Source: Muribaculaceae bacterium (GTDB taxonomy: Bacteria; Bacteroidota; Bacteroidia; Bacteroidales; Muribaculaceae). Taken from it: a stretch of 43,481 nucleotides of DNA. This document shows positions 42,526-43,481 of this stretch, in pieces. The notes beneath the pieces are model-generated. The model was given only the letters and a program-made list of their open reading frames with translations. It had not been told where the DNA came from and searched no databases. The position numbers were made by a program, and so were the translations under genes. The DNA lies in contig JAGBIJ010000013.1 of the NCBI GenBank assembly GCA_017935045.1, positions 1 to 43,481 of the forward strand. The letters are read 5' to 3'. The number at the start of each line of letters is the position of its first letter. Position 1 is the stretch's first letter.

Positions 42526-43428
42526 CTACTCAATCTTGCCGGCGGTAAGATTGACTGTTACCACAAAGATTCGCTCGCGTGATTGGCTCAGGCGGCTGTG
42601 AAAACGTCCTGACAGCTCCTGCTCCAATTCGCCTTCGTCTTTGTATAGATCTGTGGGCCACAAAGCCACGACCATATATTTCTCGCTTCCTTTAAAGTAG
42701 GCATAACACTGAAACATACCTTCAAGATACCGGTGGCAATTATTGCTGACAAACGACGAGACACACGACACCCTCTCACAAAAACTATCCTTCAGCACAC
42801 TATATGCTCTCTCAATCTCCTGACGGCTTACATCCGGTTGAAAAACAAACCATTTTCTGCCGTCTACCGTCTCCGTCCTCTCACACTCCTTCCACCAGGT
42901 GTCCGGCTCCATAAGATCCGAAAGGACATTGTGCCTGTTAAACGTCGGACATACGCGCACCATATCAATCAGCCTGTGCCCCAGATCATCCTGTCCGAAG
43001 TCCACTTTTATCGCTACAGTGAGTCCCAGCCAGCGCCAGACCTTGTAACAGTAAAGATAGCGCGTGTCTGACAGCGGGCTTGTGCTAATTGCCTTATAAT
43101 CCGAACGGTAAATACTGTCGTTGAGGGAGATGTCGTAAAACCCTCCCCCCGAATCCTTAAAGATATTTCTCAGGCTCATATCGCCCCATACGACTGCTGC
43201 TGACGCCTCTATGCTGATATACTTGCGCTCGTATCTGCCGTCGGCCTCGGAAAACTTCATTTGCATAGGTCCCTCTGCAGGCACAGGAAGCTCTACCGTA
43301 CAATTCGGGAAATAAAGCGTTTTCATATCCCAGCCCTCAGGCATAACTCCGCTATGCGCGCCTACGGTTGAGGAGCTGAATATGGCCGTCGCTACAATAA
43401 TACTGTATAAAATCACTCTGTTCATCAC
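42526..43428 (-). CDS. Orphan exported protein
   Basis: A 300-residue protein with a signal peptide (about residues 1-24, ending near VGAHS). The mature part is rich in aromatic residues and ends in a Thr/Val/Ile strand (RIFVVTVNLTAGKIE). Five Cys lie scattered (FPNCTVEL, CYKVWRWLG, CPTF, KECERTE and a group FCERVSCVSSFVSNNCHRYL). I recognise no family. The C-terminal region (YKDEGELEQELSGRFHSRLS) has a helical appearance. It is the last gene in the window and has no close partner; tRNA-His lies downstream on the same strand. No promoter of the common type is seen in the 50 bases before its start. Confidence 0.75.
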   Translation of the reverse strand: MMNRVILYSIIVATAIFSSSTVGAHSGVMPEGWDMKTLYFPNCTVELPVPAEGPMQMKFSEADGRYERKYISIEASAAVVWGDMSLRNIFKDSGGGFYDISLNDSIYRSDYKAISTSPLSDTRYLYCYKVWRWLGLTVAIKVDFGQDDLGHRLIDMVRVCPTFNRHNVLSDLMEPDTWWKECERTETVDGRKWFVFQPDVSRQEIERAYSVLKDSFCERVSCVSSFVSNNCHRYLEGMFQCYAYFKGSEKYMVVALWPTDLYKDEGELEQELSGRFHSRLSQSRERIFVVTVNLTAGKIE

Positions 43429-43481
43429 TGTCCTATTATAGATGTTTGATCGACTCTATCCTTTTGGTGTGCATATTTATC

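Overview
The window looks like a chromosomal segment of a gut Bacteroidales bacterium, most likely Muribaculaceae or a close relative. The order rests on direct evidence: at least nine copies of the Bacteroidota promoter (TTTG or TTG, 19-23 bases, TAnnTTTG), weak Shine-Dalgarno signals, many SxxC/ASC-type lipoproteins, a Rho factor with a very long disordered insert, an Rnf operon headed by rseC, an RND pump with a PG0541-type partner, and a huge secreted protein with a Bacteroidota-style C-terminal sorting tail. The family assignment is inference. I see no phage, plasmid, insertion sequence or CRISPR array; the content is mostly core genome with accessory patches.

Layout. 1-2.7 kb: tRNA-Thr, ridA and a Uup-like ABC-F ATPase. 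2.7-10.8 kb (minus strand): a nitroreductase, a probable structured non-coding RNA, then a tightly packed run rho-ybaK-aroC-radical SAM (YhcC type)-NDH-2-META lipoprotein, probably driven from one promoter before rho. 10.9-11.8 kb: a broken cell-surface gene and a patch of palindromic repeats (two direct copies and one inverted copy) whose stems show compensatory changes. 11.8-14.5 kb: a nucleoside phosphorylase and an ABC-F protein with one intact and one degenerate ATP site. 14.5-20.2 kb: a Dabb protein, then rseC-rnfBCDGEA. 20.3-24.4 kb: a 1362-residue secreted protein with two tandem modules of about 300 residues. 24.7-28.3 kb: a cluster of zinc-ribbon protein, SPFH-GYF protein, GYF protein, four-helix membrane protein and small lipoprotein. 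28.3-31.1 kb: an AspT/YidE-type transporter and diaminopimelate dehydrogenase. 31.2-34.4 kb (minus strand): two GYF-CD225 proteins, DUF2752, a lipoprotein and a TlpA-like thioredoxin; four of the five genes overlap by 4 bases. 34.8-40.7 kb: a complete tripartite RND efflux operon with a small PII-like gene. 40.8-43.4 kb: a guanine-deaminase-like enzyme, an orphan lipoprotein, tRNA-His and an orphan exported protein.

How genes work together. RseC and RnfA-G form the ion-pumping ferredoxin:NAD+ oxidoreductase, while NDH-2 offers a non-pumping NADH:quinone route. The TolC-like channel, lipoprotein adaptor and RND permease make one export machine. The most system-like and least understood parts are the SPFH/zinc-ribbon/GYF cluster and the GYF-CD225 operon 4 kb away: together they hold four GYF_2-like domains and suggest a shared membrane-associated adaptor theme.
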